Made by a program: the position numbers and the translations under genes | In this document: positions 63,971 through 64,000 of the stretch, one piece after another | Position numbering within the stretch: position 1 is the stretch's first letter | Layout of the letters: each line of letters opens with the position of its first letter | NCBI RefSeq assembly: GCF_018991925.1 | Contig: NW_024727688.1 | Location: forward strand, 781,501-845,500 | Origin: Homarus americanus | Lineage: Eukaryota; Arthropoda; Malacostraca; Decapoda; Nephropidae | Length of the DNA stretch: 64,000 bases | Direction: 5' to 3' | The notes under the pieces: generated by a model | Told to the model about the DNA's origin: nothing | Database searches by the model: none | The model's input: only the letters and a program-made list of their open reading frames with translations

Positions 63971-64000
63971 GTGTGCAGGACCTGATAAGTGTTTGTTTAG

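Overview
This 64 kb window looks like non-coding, repeat-dominated DNA from an arthropod nuclear genome, most plausibly a decapod crustacean. Two sequence facts point there. (i) Several tracts are built from the pentamer TAACC/TTAGG, the canonical arthropod telomere repeat, lying in interstitial positions (about 10.15, 10.88, 11.96-12.30, 30.11 and 55.61-55.76 kb). (ii) Dinucleotide and trinucleotide microsatellites (AC, AG, AT, AAT, ATC) are very dense, as is typical of shrimp and crab genomes. There are no operons, no recognisable protein families, no CRISPR arrays and no functional tRNA or rRNA genes that I can support. The species cannot be named from the sequence.

Layout. 0-5 kb: microsatellites and a 280-bp purine trinucleotide block. 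5-9 kb: mostly unique sequence, then a 22-bp minisatellite (8.11-8.66 kb). 9-15 kb: long CT tracts, a telomere-like block with interleaved AACCT/AATCT units, and a 21-bp minisatellite open on both strands. 15-22.6 kb: AC/AG/ATT tracts, a 12-bp and two related 21/23-bp minisatellites, a tRNA-like SINE head, and a G-rich 60-bp array. 22.6-31.4 kb: the densest minisatellite cluster (33, 14, 34, 44, 16/32, 21 and 12 bp units) plus a quasi-palindromic TA/TG block. 31-40 kb: decayed arrays, AC/CT tracts, a second SINE-like head, trinucleotides, and 19- and 21-bp arrays. 40-46.6 kb: a weak core-promoter candidate, a 22-bp CTACCA array that creates a spurious 406-codon ORF, and a short GC-rich unique island. 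46.6-54 kb: a 131-bp dimeric higher-order repeat and a 400-bp GTA/GTG/ATG block. 54-58 kb: a 232-bp element with perfect 32-bp terminal inverted repeats (the clearest mobile-element candidate), interstitial telomere repeat, and a 17-bp array. 58-64 kb: AAT/TG/GA tracts, an AT-rich stretch, a 1.1 kb purine-rich domain, a 20-bp CAGCTGG array and a terminal GA/GGGG array.

Coding potential. Almost every long open frame is translated low-complexity repeat. Three frames are not mainly repeat and are listed with low confidence: minus strand 4865-5128, plus strand 40470-40745 and minus strand 45381-45824. On random expectation (3 stops in 64 codons, six frames, 64 kb) several frames of about 150 codons are expected, so none is compelling.

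I did not find a new multi-gene biological system here. What deserves a second look is structural: the inverted-repeat element at 54.1 kb, the nested and decaying tandem repeats, the strand-asymmetric purine domains, and the fold-back microsatellites.
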